A stretch of 64,000 nt of DNA from Agarophyton chilense (Eukaryota > Rhodophyta > Florideophyceae > Gracilariales > Gracilariaceae): positions 1,116,001-1,180,000 of the forward strand of contig JARGXX010000095.1 of the NCBI GenBank assembly GCA_030374765.1. Reading direction: 5' to 3'. The position numbers and the translations under genes are program-made. The notes below the pieces were generated by a model that made no database searches, was not told the origin of the DNA, and was given only the letters and a program-made list of their open reading frames with translations. Below are positions 10,773-20,555 of this stretch, one piece after another (position 1 is the first letter of the stretch; each line of letters starts with the position of its first letter).

Positions 10773-11420
10773 AAGAGGCTATGATTTGCTTCAGGCCGCC
10801 TTCTTCAAAGATGATTAGCAGAGAATTACCGGGGAAGTGGAACGAAACACTGTGTAAGTTTTACTCGGGCTCCCTGGTGGTGACTCAGCTTGTGGGTGTT
10901 CAAGCATCTTTAATTGCCGAAATAACGACCGCAAAACTGAAAAGTACCGTATGACAGATTCTGTGGTCCACTTTGCATCATGCCGAAACGATTTCCGTAG
11001 GTTATTGAGTTTGAGAAGAGAGAGATTAAACTTGCAAGCGGACAAGTTCTGGTGCTCGATCGCCCCACATCCCAACTGAGACAAGCACGCGATGCATAGA
11101 ATGATCAAACGCATCAATTACGAAATCGCTTGTGCAACTTCTCTCTGATTCTTTGATTGGGGAAAAGCATCGACACTTACCAATTCGCGCTTCTTGCTTT
11201 CCTCGTTTGGCAGAGATACGCAACTATCTTGCAACGGAATTGGTTGTAGACACGCGCATGTGCCAGGGTGCTCTGATGCCGATACATCGGAAATATTTCG
11301 GTCTGCAAATACGTATCATAGGTCGTAGCAGTGCGCCATAGGCGTGTTCGGTGGTCAAACCTTGAGCTTCAACGAGTTCAGAACTACGTTCCGGGGCACT
11401 GTCTTTCCCTTTATCCTTCT
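10773..11420. other. Divergent promoter region, FAD monooxygenase / pseudouridine synthase-galactokinase
   Basis: About 650 bp between two divergent ATGs. The plus-strand frame of the fusion gene stays open back to 11331 but begins there with GTG, so that part is taken as leader. No other feature is seen. Confidence 0.5.
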
Positions 11421-14408
11421 ATGCATTTCTTCGCTGCCAGGTTGGAACGCATTGTAAGATCTCGTATTTCTCGACACTGCTCTCGTTACAATTATTTCCA
11501 AGGTCTCATGGGATCATATTTTTCCCGGACAACAGGCGCGGGGGAGGATTCTAAACGCAACGCTGAACTTCCGAACTCAGAGCTTCTCAGCGATGAGCAC
11601 ATCCAAAGGCCATGGAAAAAGAGAAGAGTAAATGAAAAGAGGAAGCGGATTGACAAATCAACCGCCCCTCCCACCAGGGCAATGAAAGATGCTCCACTAG
11701 GACATAGGAACACAGAGGGCCTAGAAATGGGTAACTCAAAGGCTCTGATGGCGCTTTCGAATGAGAGCAGAAACCTTGATTCTTTAGATGAGATGAACGG
11801 GAAAATATCCAACACCGGGGGTCTAGACTCACGAGATGTAGATTCAAGACGTATTCGAAAGCGAAAGTATGCCGTCTTTCTTGGGTACAATGGTGAGAGA
11901 TACTATGGAATGCAGATAAACCCGGGAGTTATTACGATCGAACAAGTATTATTGACTGGCTTCCACAGAGCTGGACTAATATCTGATGATAACAAGAACT
12001 CTCCGGGAAAAGTGCAATGGATGCGGGCTGCGAGAACAGATAAAGGAGTTTCTGCTATAGTGCAATGTGTTTCGGTGAAACTGGAGCTACCGAATGAAAG
12101 GATCCATGACCGCTCGGTAATCAACTCCATAAATTATCACCTACCAGAAGATATTCAAGTCTACGGACTACTTCGTCCTACCGGTGGATTCAATGCTCGG
12201 TCCAGTTGTCATCGCCGTCGATATGAATACATATTTCCGGTCCGTTTGCTTGGAGGAACAAACTCTATTGAGAAGGGATCGAAGGAAGGGAATGGAGACC
12301 CAAGAGCTGCAAGACTGACTTCCATTCTTAAACGCTTTGAAGGTACGCACTGCTTTGCAAACTTTACAGAGGGCTTGTCTAGTTCTGAAGATGCTTCGAA
12401 AAGATACATGATAAGTTTGAATTGCAGTCAGCCTTTTAAGCCGCCACAGTCTGGTATCTATTACGTTTCAGTAGAGATTTTTGGTCAAAGCTTCCTATTA
12501 CATCAAATACGGAAGATGGTTGGTTTATCTCTTTACGTATATCTAGGTCATGCTCCAGAGGAAACCATTTCGGTTGCGCTATGTCCTAGCGTGAAACTGC
12601 ACACACCAACGGCACCTGCTCTTGGCCTTCTCTTAGACAATCTTGTATTTGAGAACTACAACAAACGGTTTAAGCACACATTAGAACAACCTATCTCGTC
12701 AGACACTTTTGAAGAGGAAAGGTTAAAGTTCAAAACCCAAAAAGTATACCGCAGGATCGCTGAAAAAGAGCGAGAAGAACGGATCCTTGAAACATGGGTG
12801 AAGAGTTGCCGAGATCGTTTTCAATATAATCATGATGAGATTCTGGAGCTTCATCACAAGTTTGTTTTGACAGACGTTGGGAAAGAGGAGCAACGGAAAG
12901 CGTACGTTGCATCTCTATATCCCATTAGAACTACTCTGCAAGAATTTCTGGAATCCGACTCCGAGGATATGATGAAAATGGCAATGGACTTGCGAAAAAT
13001 GTTTGAGGAGAGATACGGCGTGACTCCGTCATTTATGGCTCGTGCTCCTGGTCGAGTTAATCTCATCGGCGAACATCTCGACTACAACGGCTTTCCCGTC
13101 ATTGGAATAGCCCTTCGACAAGGATCAATGCTCGCGGGATGTCTGGATAATACTGATGTAATCGAAATACAACACGCTCGGAATGATTTGTTTCAAAGTG
13201 GAAAACTTCGAGCAGATGGCTTACGAATGGTGTTGGAAGAGGAAAATGAAACGCTAGATTCCGACTGGATTCAATACGTTTCCTGGGGCGTTAAACCAGT
13301 ATATAATAGTATAGCCAAGGGAAAAAGATCCGTGTCTGGTGGTGGGCGTTTGCTCGTCAGTGGGGATCTCCCTCTTGCTGCTGGGCTAGCATCGAGCTCC
13401 TCGCTTGTTACCCTGTCAGCACTGGCAACGGCGAGGTTAAATCGAAAGAGATTCCCCAAACAAGAGCTGGCTTTGCTGGCTGCAGAAGGTGAGCGTGTGG
13501 GTGCAGGTACGCGAGGAGGGGCGGTGGATCATGTTATTAGCGCCTGTGGGGGAAAAGAATGTGCAACAAGCGTGTCTTTCATTCCGAGAGTCAATGTGAA
13601 ATCGTTACGCCTCCCAAAAAGTGCCTCATTAATCGCAGTCGGAAGCCATGTTAAAGCTCGGAAAGGTTTTGACAGCTTCGTTAAGGACCAGTTCAATTTG
13701 CGAGCGGCCGAGTGTCGAATAGCGTCAGGAATCCTAGCTCGCCGCCTAAAAGTGCACTTTGAAATGTCGGTAACGACCCCTGGACAGCTGTATTTCCAGG
13801 CCAAGAGAACTTCCAAGCTTCAATGCCGAACTATATCAGCACTGAGAAAGATGACTCAAGAAGTTATGGACATAACCGAAATAGTGTCTCTTGATGACGC
13901 CAAGAAAGAGCTTGGTGTTACGGAGGTTGAGTTACGAAATCGATTTCTTGTAGGGGTAGAAGCCGAATGTTTCGCGACCGGGAAACGAATGGCCCATGTG
14001 CTATCGGAAGCAGAGCGGGTGGAAAACTTTGCAGCAGTCCTCAATGACGAGGATTGTGATGAGCAGGAGAAGTTGCAGAGACTGGGAAGCATCTTACAAG
14101 AGGGACACGAGTCGCTTCGGATGCATTACGAGTCTAGCTGTGTGGAAGTTGATGAGCTCGTCGAATTTTGTTTGGCCAATGGTGCCATCGGGAGTCGGAT
14201 AACTGGGGCGGGGTGGGGAGGCTATACAATTAATTTGGTCCCTATCGAGAAAAAGGGGCCATTCATGGAGAGTGTGAAGGGGAAAGTTGGAAGAGAATCA
14301 GTTATCGACATAGAGCCTTCTGCCGGAATCTGTCTTTTTGCGATTCACAGTACTCTTGGTGGATCAAGTCAGAAAACAGAAAATACTGCAACTGGCGCTG
14401 AGGAGTAA
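11421..14408 (+). CDS. Fusion: tRNA pseudouridine synthase (TruA/PUS1 type) + galactokinase (GALK2-like)
   Basis: One uninterrupted frame of 995 codons encodes two complete enzymes. Residues about 150-450 are a PUS1/TruA pseudouridine synthase: YAVFLGYNGERYYGMQ, the catalytic loop ARTDKGVSA with Asp207, NARSSCHRRRYEY, and the C-terminal FLLHQIRKMVG. Residues about 530-975 are a GHMP-family galactokinase closer to GALK2: ARAPGRVNLIGEHLDYNG (540-557), the ATP loop LPLAAGLASSSSLV (about 650), Asp703 in GGAVDHVIS at the catalytic-base position, and GSRITGAGWGG (about 924). A charged helix-rich linker joins them, including the usual PUS1 C-terminal tail. Start choice among ATGs 11421 and 11508 is open; the first gives an Arg-rich, possibly mitochondrial N-terminus. 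Catalytic residues of both domains appear intact, so a bifunctional product is plausible; RNA evidence would be needed to exclude two overlapping transcripts. Confidence 0.85.
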   Translation: MHFFAARLERIVRSRISRHCSRYNYFQGLMGSYFSRTTGAGEDSKRNAELPNSELLSDEHIQRPWKKRRVNEKRKRIDKSTAPPTRAMKDAPLGHRNTEGLEMGNSKALMALSNESRNLDSLDEMNGKISNTGGLDSRDVDSRRIRKRKYAVFLGYNGERYYGMQINPGVITIEQVLLTGFHRAGLISDDNKNSPGKVQWMRAARTDKGVSAIVQCVSVKLELPNERIHDRSVINSINYHLPEDIQVYGLLRPTGGFNARSSCHRRRYEYIFPVRLLGGTNSIEKGSKEGNGDPRAARLTSILKRFEGTHCFANFTEGLSSSEDASKRYMISLNCSQPFKPPQSGIYYVSVEIFGQSFLLHQIRKMVGLSLYVYLGHAPEETISVALCPSVKLHTPTAPALGLLLDNLVFENYNKRFKHTLEQPISSDTFEEERLKFKTQKVYRRIAEKEREERILETWVKSCRDRFQYNHDEILELHHKFVLTDVGKEEQRKAYVASLYPIRTTLQEFLESDSEDMMKMAMDLRKMFEERYGVTPSFMARAPGRVNLIGEHLDYNGFPVIGIALRQGSMLAGCLDNTDVIEIQHARNDLFQSGKLRADGLRMVLEEENETLDSDWIQYVSWGVKPVYNSIAKGKRSVSGGGRLLVSGDLPLAAGLASSSSLVTLSALATARLNRKRFPKQELALLAAEGERVGAGTRGGAVDHVISACGGKECATSVSFIPRVNVKSLRLPKSASLIAVGSHVKARKGFDSFVKDQFNLRAAECRIASGILARRLKVHFEMSVTTPGQLYFQAKRTSKLQCRTISALRKMTQEVMDITEIVSLDDAKKELGVTEVELRNRFLVGVEAECFATGKRMAHVLSEAERVENFAAVLNDEDCDEQEKLQRLGSILQEGHESLRMHYESSCVEVDELVEFCLANGAIGSRITGAGWGGYTINLVPIEKKGPFMESVKGKVGRESVIDIEPSAGICLFAIHSTLGGSSQKTENTATGAEE

Positions 14409-15388
14409 CGCTTTGATCAAATTCGAGGAACAAATGTAGTCTGAAGCAATTGGGAACGCGCAAAGAATCTTCTATGCGATGGAATCATGAAATCGCAGTT
14501 TTTCTGTGGCTCGAACTTTCCTCACAAGAAAAAGCCCGAATCAAGAGTGATTGGTTCTGTTGTTCACTCAAAATTGTCATCCTATTTTTGTCGAGTGGGT
14601 GACTAATAGTTTAGAGTTGTGACAGAATCGTGGCAGGACGACAAACACACTCACCATGTCCAGCTTGAGAGGATTTTAGCGAAGCAGTTTGTGTCCACAC
14701 TGTGCTTTCAACGAGATACTCTAGGGCAGCTTCTCGAACCGTAGGCAAGAAGATACCCGACTTGTATTTTCTGCTAGCCCATGCCATCCAATCTACATGG
14801 AAAATATGATCATTCAAGACACAAGTAGAGCAAACATGGTGCATCGGTTTATGATGATGCCTTCCTCAAATCGCACTGATGATGGTGGGCACATCGTTCA
14901 TAAGTTTGGAAGCGCGCCAAGACCAGAAAACCTGAAGTCATGCGTTTCGTTACAACACTGAAGGGCCGGGCCGTTATATACGTAGTACAGCCAGAACGGG
15001 GAGGGAGATCGAGTTTTTAGCTTTATCAGGATGACATGAAGCAGAACGAGTCCGACCTCTATGATCGAAACATCAATCTGTGCTCGCCTTACTGTAAACA
15101 AGCCAATAGCGTAAGCGATATCCAATTTTTTTTATATTTCTTTGTACATTGGTAGCAATAGGATCTCGCACTGTGCAAGAGTTTATGCAATGCTCTGCAC
15201 AAGGTTGTCACAGGCGGTTATTCCAGACTTTGAAGTGAGTCACCAACAGCTAGAAAGAAGTTGGCTGTTCATTCATCCACACGTTCGTATCCCTTTCCAA
15301 CCTAGGCCATCTATTCAGAGAGGCTTTTCTACAAGCATCGCCGGAGTGGCAAGTGTTTCCGTTCTTGACCGGCTTATTAGTGGTTCAA
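14409..15388. other. Intergenic, upstream of the methyltransferase gene
   Basis: About 980 bp between two plus-strand genes. Only short frames without motifs occur (for example 14611-14844 and 14898-15125, minus). A T-rich run sits at 15125-15141. No RNA gene or repeat is seen. Confidence 0.5.
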
Positions 15389-16312
15389 ATGGCATTCGTT
15401 AATCCGTTTGTGGCGTCACAACATTGGTCCAGAAGCAACAAGATACGAAGATTGCAGTCATGTCCTGCCAATTCAGAGAAAGCTCTTCGGAGGAACGTAA
15501 CAGCGGAACAGAGTCTTCCTCCAGACGGACTGTCGAAAGATAAAGCCGTATCCGAAGAGGGCCAGTTATCGCCTGGTAAAGTCTACGCTCCTCGTCAGCA
15601 GCGGGGCGGAGGGAGGCGCTTTCGTGGCTTTGTAAGATCTCAGGGAAAGAAGATCATCGCTGAAAGGCTCCCGCCGAACCCTCCAGGTTTGCGTGTTGCT
15701 TCAGGGTCAGTTAGAGGGCGCAGAATTCGATCCCCAGATGTTTACCTGCGGCCGATGATGGCTAAAGTCCGAGAAGCGCTTTTCTCTATGCTGGGAACGC
15801 TGGATGCTCTCCCTGAAAGCGGCACATGTTTGGACTTATTTGCTGGCTGCGGTAGTGTTGGAATCGAGGCGTTGTCGAGAGGGATGGGTAAAGCAATATT
15901 TGTGGACTATTCTCGAGCGTGTGTAGGAGCTATCAAGGATAACCTCGAAAATTGCGGCTTTGATGACAGAAGTTTGGCGGTATGCTCGCGTGTGGAGGAG
16001 TTCTTGAAGGATGGCACCAAGTATAATTACGGAAAGCATTTTGATTTGATCACGATCACGCCGCCGTACGAAGAAGTAGACTACGCAAAGTTGATGAAGT
16101 CTGTTGCACAGTCTGAATGTGTTGGAGAGCGTACATTTGTTGTAGTGGAGTATCCGATAGAACATCGCACGTTTCCGCCGAGCATCGAACATCGGCTCGT
16201 CGGAATTCGAAACCGCCGTTATGGTCGGACTGTTATCGCAATTTACGCGTGTCAGCCTGATGTAGACATCGAGTTACGACCGGATGAGTTCATCAGTCTG
16301 AAACGGAGATAG
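15389..16312 (+). CDS. RsmD-type 16S rRNA (guanine-N2) methyltransferase, probably plastid
   Basis: RsmD methylates a guanine in small-subunit rRNA of bacterial-type ribosomes (G966 in E. coli). The 307-residue product has a 100-residue N-terminal extension, basic and Ser/Gln-rich, which fits targeting to an organelle. Then follow GLRVASGSVRGRRI and RPMMAKVREALFSML, both typical of RsmD, the SAM-binding loop LDLFAGCGSVGIEALSRG (about 147-164) and the catalytic TPPY near 223, where most relatives have DPPY. The frame is open 12 codons upstream but starts with GTG there, so ATG 15389 (MAFVNPFVASQHW) is used. Plastid rather than mitochondrial location is inference. Confidence 0.87.
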   Translation: MAFVNPFVASQHWSRSNKIRRLQSCPANSEKALRRNVTAEQSLPPDGLSKDKAVSEEGQLSPGKVYAPRQQRGGGRRFRGFVRSQGKKIIAERLPPNPPGLRVASGSVRGRRIRSPDVYLRPMMAKVREALFSMLGTLDALPESGTCLDLFAGCGSVGIEALSRGMGKAIFVDYSRACVGAIKDNLENCGFDDRSLAVCSRVEEFLKDGTKYNYGKHFDLITITPPYEEVDYAKLMKSVAQSECVGERTFVVVEYPIEHRTFPPSIEHRLVGIRNRRYGRTVIAIYACQPDVDIELRPDEFISLKRR

Positions 16313-16407
16313 TTGAAAGTATTCACTGGGGTTTGACCGAACAGCCTTTCGTCAATTAGCTTATGTCTCTTTATTACTTGTTTCACATCCTAGCAATAAT
16401 GTACAGA

Positions 16408-16974
16408 TCATCGATTTTCTGGCGTCTTCGTTATATCAATGGTGGGCACCTCGCCTTTATAGCTCACAATTTCTTCTAATTCTTCGGTTGGTTTTTCTGT
16501 GGTGATCGACTGCAGTTGTACTTCGCATGTGAAGACAAAATCCTCCCCAATGCGAAAGCGTTTCCTCAAATCTTTGAAATCCAACTTCGCCATGGCATCC
16601 TTCCCTTCTACAGGGCGAAGTTCCAATTCCTTAGCTGCATCTTCGATGACAGCGCTGCAAGAGTCTTGTAATACGAATTGTTCAATTTCTATCATAATGA
16701 ACGGCGGGATGGTTCCTTTTCGAAATCCTTTAAAAGCGGCATTTTTCTTAACAGCTTGGATGCTTTCTTTCCGTTTCTCTTTAGGTATGGATGCGGGAAT
16801 TTCAAGCTCGAGTTTGTACTTGGCAACCTCTCCCTCTTCTGTACTGAGAACAACATCAAGTTTCTCATGCGAGAGCAGGGTCATAGTGGGACGCAATGCA
16901 CAACAGCTTTTTGTAAATGGCAGGCGTCCAGTATAGACACCAGAAGTCCATGGGGAAGTGAAACCTAACCCCAT
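16408..16974 (-). CDS. Trigger factor N-terminal-domain protein, probably plastid
   Basis: Trigger factor is a ribosome-associated chaperone of bacteria and plastids. This 188-residue protein contains only the ribosome-binding N-domain: after a short targeting-like leader, the strand-rich start (KYKLELEIPASIPKEKRKESI) leads to the ribosome-contact signature AFKGFRKGTIPPF near 81-93. The prolyl isomerase and C-terminal substrate-binding domains are absent. Plants have a comparable short trigger-factor-like protein, so this is probably a stable form, not a truncation. The gene lies end to end with the RsmD-type gene, 95 bp apart; both would act on plastid ribosomes, though convergent orientation argues against shared regulation. 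Confidence 0.8.
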   Translation of the reverse strand: MGLGFTSPWTSGVYTGRLPFTKSCCALRPTMTLLSHEKLDVVLSTEEGEVAKYKLELEIPASIPKEKRKESIQAVKKNAAFKGFRKGTIPPFIMIEIEQFVLQDSCSAVIEDAAKELELRPVEGKDAMAKLDFKDLRKRFRIGEDFVFTCEVQLQSITTEKPTEELEEIVSYKGEVPTIDITKTPENR

Positions 16975-17757
16975 TGTGATATTGTATCAGAATCTTGGTC
17001 TTGAGGCTAATGATAGAACTGTAGAGGAATGAAGAAGAGGGGAGGGAGGTATAGCTCAGGAACAAGAAGCCCTTCAATGTCCGCTACTAATCCGGGATCT
17101 ACATCTCGCCGCTTTGAAGAGATCACCCTGATCCCAGATTAATCGGTGTTTTCAAAATTTTAACGATCCAACTTTACGAACTTTCACAATAAAACGTATC
17201 TTTCATAGGACCCGTTGGTATATAAATTGCCGTGCGGCTGGAATTGTGGGCGATAATCCGTATACAACAGATAACAAGGGGTCCTCGAAAACAGTAGTTC
17301 CTTGTAATATGGAGGACCCACATGAATGACATTAATAGATCGTGCTTCCGAAAATGCAATGTTCGCCCTTTTCTTTCTCTAGGATTAATCCAGATTACTG
17401 TTGGCTTAGTCTCAAGCTTGAGCAATGGAATAATTAAAAAATGACCGGCTTCAGTCATCAGTCCATTGCTACTCTGATCGAAAGCATCATCTTTCTGCGA
17501 AATCGCAGTGCGAATGGGTGCAAGGCGACAGCCGAAATCTACAGCCGAAATTGACGGACGGCTGGAAGCGAGTATATACACTGTTCCTCAGAACGATCTA
17601 CACCACTGTCACAAAGATACACATCAACAAGATTCTTGTAAACTAACATTTTTTACAAAACCAGACCCATAACATCGGAGGTGAGTTCCTGTCTAAACTC
17701 TTCTTCAAAATGATGTAACGAGCACAAGTTACAAAGCCCCGAGATGAAACTTTCACC
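16975..17757. other. Intergenic between two minus-strand genes
   Basis: About 780 bp holding the upstream region of the trigger-factor-like gene and the 3' flank of the glycosyltransferase gene. A minus frame at 17174-17581 (135 codons) begins with GTG and has no known motif, so it is not called. No repeat or RNA gene is seen. Confidence 0.45.
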
Positions 17758-19839
17758 TTAAACACCAACTTCACACGACTTTTTCCAGTCCACGAGTGCC
17801 TTCCGAACAAGCAATTTGAGGTGATGAACGTCAATATGGGTTGCCCGAGTCCGTCTAAACTGTTGGCATTCAAGATCGCCCCAGCATGAATGCAAGTTTC
17901 GGGCTACATCACCAAACCTGTCAAACATAAACCACTCCGTTTGCTTGTAGGAGCGGTTCTCCAGCCTTGAATGCTTTAACTGCGCATCGTTGGCTAGGCT
18001 CTCAAAAGAATGATCAAGGATTCCGTAAGGAAGTACTTCGATTACCTGTGATCCTCTCGGCATGTACATCACTCCCTCGTTTGCCTGTCCCGTGACGGTG
18101 ATGAGGAACGTCATCTTATTAAACACCTGAACTTCAGATAAAATATCAGGGTGATGCCGACAAACTTCAGTTTCGCCAAGAGTCTTCGTATCTCCTTCAC
18201 CAGAGCAGTTGGTTTCAAAGCATCCAGCTCGCTTTGTTCCCTTCGGACATGGGATTGATGGGGATTGGATGAATTCTATGTTCACTTTGTCATCCATGTG
18301 TGCCCTCACCAGCTCATGGTGAATCGCCTCCCTGACTTCTGGAGAATTTGATATTGTTCCGGCGTGGGTGTTCTGATCTTGGCGTTCAAGAACCCATATT
18401 GTTTTCTTTGTTGTGCCGACATCCTTGCAAGTTCGTGCAAGTTTCCCTTGCAAAGTGGAACCTTCGCGCTTCTCAATAAGCCCCTTCACATTCTCGTAGG
18501 TTTCAACTGATTTGGCGTGACCCTCATATTCAGACCCAAGCGCCAGCACTCGTTCGAAACATAATAGACGAGGTCGCAAACGGGCGAACTCGATTCTGTT
18601 CTCTTCCGGAACATCTCCCAAAAAGTAATCATACGCTTTGCGCACAGCTTCTTCCTGCTGTGCTGATGGGGTGAAGGATTCTGCCGCTATTCTCACCTTG
18701 TCGTTATATCCTGTCTTTTTCAGCACGTCAAGCAATGAACGAATAGGAATGAGTGACGACTGTAAATGGTTTGTGTATGAGTGAATTGATCGGCCACGCC
18801 AGACAATCGTTGTTCCGTCAACTTGAACCACCTTCTGGTCCATAGAAGCGAGTATATTCTTTTTCCTTTTCCACGAAACGCTGAAAGAAGATCCATAACG
18901 GTAGAGATAGCCTGGAAACTTAGTTTTCTTGTCTTTGCTTACTCTGGGTACCAAAAATTTGTTCCTTTGGGTACAATAGCATACATTGCGAAGTGATATA
19001 AGGCGAACATCTGTGGTGCGAGATCTTAAGGGTTTGAATGAGGTAAACTCCTTGTCAAGTAAGAGCTTAGTGTCGGGAAGCCCGGTGAATTCTTTTTCGT
19101 TAAACTGAAAGCGAGGATGTCCATGATCAACGTGCGGGTGACTGATCTTGTGAGGGTGTGGTGAGGAAATAACTTTCGAAGCCCCGATATCAACTTTGGC
19201 TTGTTTAGCGGCTGTTTCGGGCTTAATATTATCCTTCGTGTGAGGGATAACGGAGACTGAATCATGGTGGTGGTGATGAGAAGAATGGTGGCCATGGGAT
19301 ATAGTCTTTTTGGACCCTTTTGCCAGAGAATGGTCCTCATGATGATTCTTAACATTAACGGAAGAAGGCGAAATAGTCAAATGGGTAACAGTGGGGGGGG
19401 GAGATCCAAATGCGTTGAAGTTCGAATCATGTTCACCTACTTTGGCATAAGCTGGCTTCGGACTTTTCAACGCCCGTCCTTCTTTCATTCCAACGTAGGT
19501 CTTAATCCCCCAGCTCGGTGAGTGGTCAGCGTCGTTCGGCAACGGGGTGTAGCGGGGTTCAATGGACAACGACGGTGACAGCGTGTTCGACGACACGAAA
19601 CACGCAATGAGAATAGAAAGAACAATGGGAAACAAAGCAAATCTGGTAGAAAACTTCAATCGGCGGAAACTGTTCTTTGCCCGCCGAATGTACGGGTTGA
19701 CCATGTGAAGGAGCGCTGTCGAGTTTGAGCTGGAAAAGAAACTCTTCCGACGAGACGGAATATTCGACCGAGCTTGCCTCAACTTCTGCGCGCCAACGTG
19801 AAATACAACGTGATTGTCGTACAACATGCTGGACATCAT
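17758..19839 (-). CDS. Type II membrane glycosyltransferase, GT61-like
   Basis: The 693-residue product has a short basic cytoplasmic tail, one signal-anchor helix near 66-86 (FALFPIVLSILIACFVSS) and a Ser/Pro/His-rich stem with a histidine run (HHSSHHHHH). The lumenal domain carries features of GT61 (DUF563) enzymes: YTNHLQSSLIPIR, LALGSEYEGH and, near the C-terminus, VTGQANEGVMYMPRGSQVIEVLPYG-like strand and loop order, which corresponds to the nucleotide-sugar region of that family. GT61 enzymes act in the Golgi on N-glycans or wall polysaccharides. The acceptor here is unknown; wall galactans are a guess from the likely organism. The longer frame begins with TTG, so the ATG pair at 19839/19836 is used. 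Confidence 0.65.
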   Translation of the reverse strand: MMSSMLYDNHVVFHVGAQKLRQARSNIPSRRKSFFSSSNSTALLHMVNPYIRRAKNSFRRLKFSTRFALFPIVLSILIACFVSSNTLSPSLSIEPRYTPLPNDADHSPSWGIKTYVGMKEGRALKSPKPAYAKVGEHDSNFNAFGSPPPTVTHLTISPSSVNVKNHHEDHSLAKGSKKTISHGHHSSHHHHHDSVSVIPHTKDNIKPETAAKQAKVDIGASKVISSPHPHKISHPHVDHGHPRFQFNEKEFTGLPDTKLLLDKEFTSFKPLRSRTTDVRLISLRNVCYCTQRNKFLVPRVSKDKKTKFPGYLYRYGSSFSVSWKRKKNILASMDQKVVQVDGTTIVWRGRSIHSYTNHLQSSLIPIRSLLDVLKKTGYNDKVRIAAESFTPSAQQEEAVRKAYDYFLGDVPEENRIEFARLRPRLLCFERVLALGSEYEGHAKSVETYENVKGLIEKREGSTLQGKLARTCKDVGTTKKTIWVLERQDQNTHAGTISNSPEVREAIHHELVRAHMDDKVNIEFIQSPSIPCPKGTKRAGCFETNCSGEGDTKTLGETEVCRHHPDILSEVQVFNKMTFLITVTGQANEGVMYMPRGSQVIEVLPYGILDHSFESLANDAQLKHSRLENRSYKQTEWFMFDRFGDVARNLHSCWGDLECQQFRRTRATHIDVHHLKLLVRKALVDWKKSCEVGV

Positions 19840-20210
19840 ATGGTTGCAAACTGGAGAACAATAATCTTTACGCCGCACGTACAAAGAATGATACAAAGCT
19901 GAAACGAAAGATGTACGTGCGACACCAGCGTTCGAATGAGCGACAGCATACGTTCCACACGCTCAAATAGTGTTGATGGCGGAGGTGGATTGGCAGATGC
20001 TTCCATCCCATTTCAATTGATAGACGCCACAACTGACAAATTCGGATACAAGTTGCATAAGACACGGCACTTCTACTGACGGAGATGGTGTCTAATCTAT
20101 CCATTTCGAATTGAAAACGACTGCTTTGTGTTTTGTACAGGTTCATCAGCTGGTTAGGAAAAGAATTGAAGAGCACTGCCAATTTCAGTAGACACGTCGC
20201 ATGATGCGAA
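19840..20210. other. Intergenic upstream of the glycosyltransferase
   Basis: Region between the divergent glycosyltransferase and a small plus-strand frame. No distinct promoter element or repeat was recognised. Confidence 0.4.
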
Positions 20211-20555
20211 ATGATGGCTTCTTCAATTCCGGTGTCTCGGATAACGGCGAGGCAACATGAGCTGATGAACAGAGCACATCCAGAGGCTAGTCCCCATTTG
20301 CAAGAAACATATGCCCATCTTCACTCGATTGGAGAAGAACTACTATACTCGTTGATAGGCCTTGCAGAGCGTGTTGAACGGCGGGAACATCTTACGATTC
20401 TGCATATTTTTCCCGAAAGAGTGCGAGACTATCTGAAGATCAGCAGAGACGATGAGAATATTTCCGACGGACAGCGGTCACGGATGATGGAGCTTTCTGC
20501 GATTTCATTCGCTTTCTTGTTCACGAAAGTCATGTGGCACATGCCAAAGCTTTGA
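20211..20555 (+). CDS. Hypothetical 114-residue frame, possibly part of a larger spliced or decayed gene
   Basis: The frame opens with two ATGs and reads coding-like: amphipathic and charged, with a probable helix (GEELLYSLIGLAERVERREH). No family is recognised. Around 20500 a second frame takes over with equally coding-like text (FIRFLVHESHVAHAKALKQ) and ends at about 20604. A third segment in that same frame at about 20870-21037 reads EKSKAIIEYLHEAPDLFLFPYP. This pattern suggests either introns or frameshifts in a plus-strand gene covering roughly 20211-21037. The boundaries are not established. Confidence 0.3.
   Translation: MMASSIPVSRITARQHELMNRAHPEASPHLQETYAHLHSIGEELLYSLIGLAERVERREHLTILHIFPERVRDYLKISRDDENISDGQRSRMMELSAISFAFLFTKVMWHMPKL

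Noticed and set aside
17174..17581. 135-codon minus frame between two genes
   Set aside because: Starts with GTG, and the part after its first ATG has no recognisable feature; kept only as a note.
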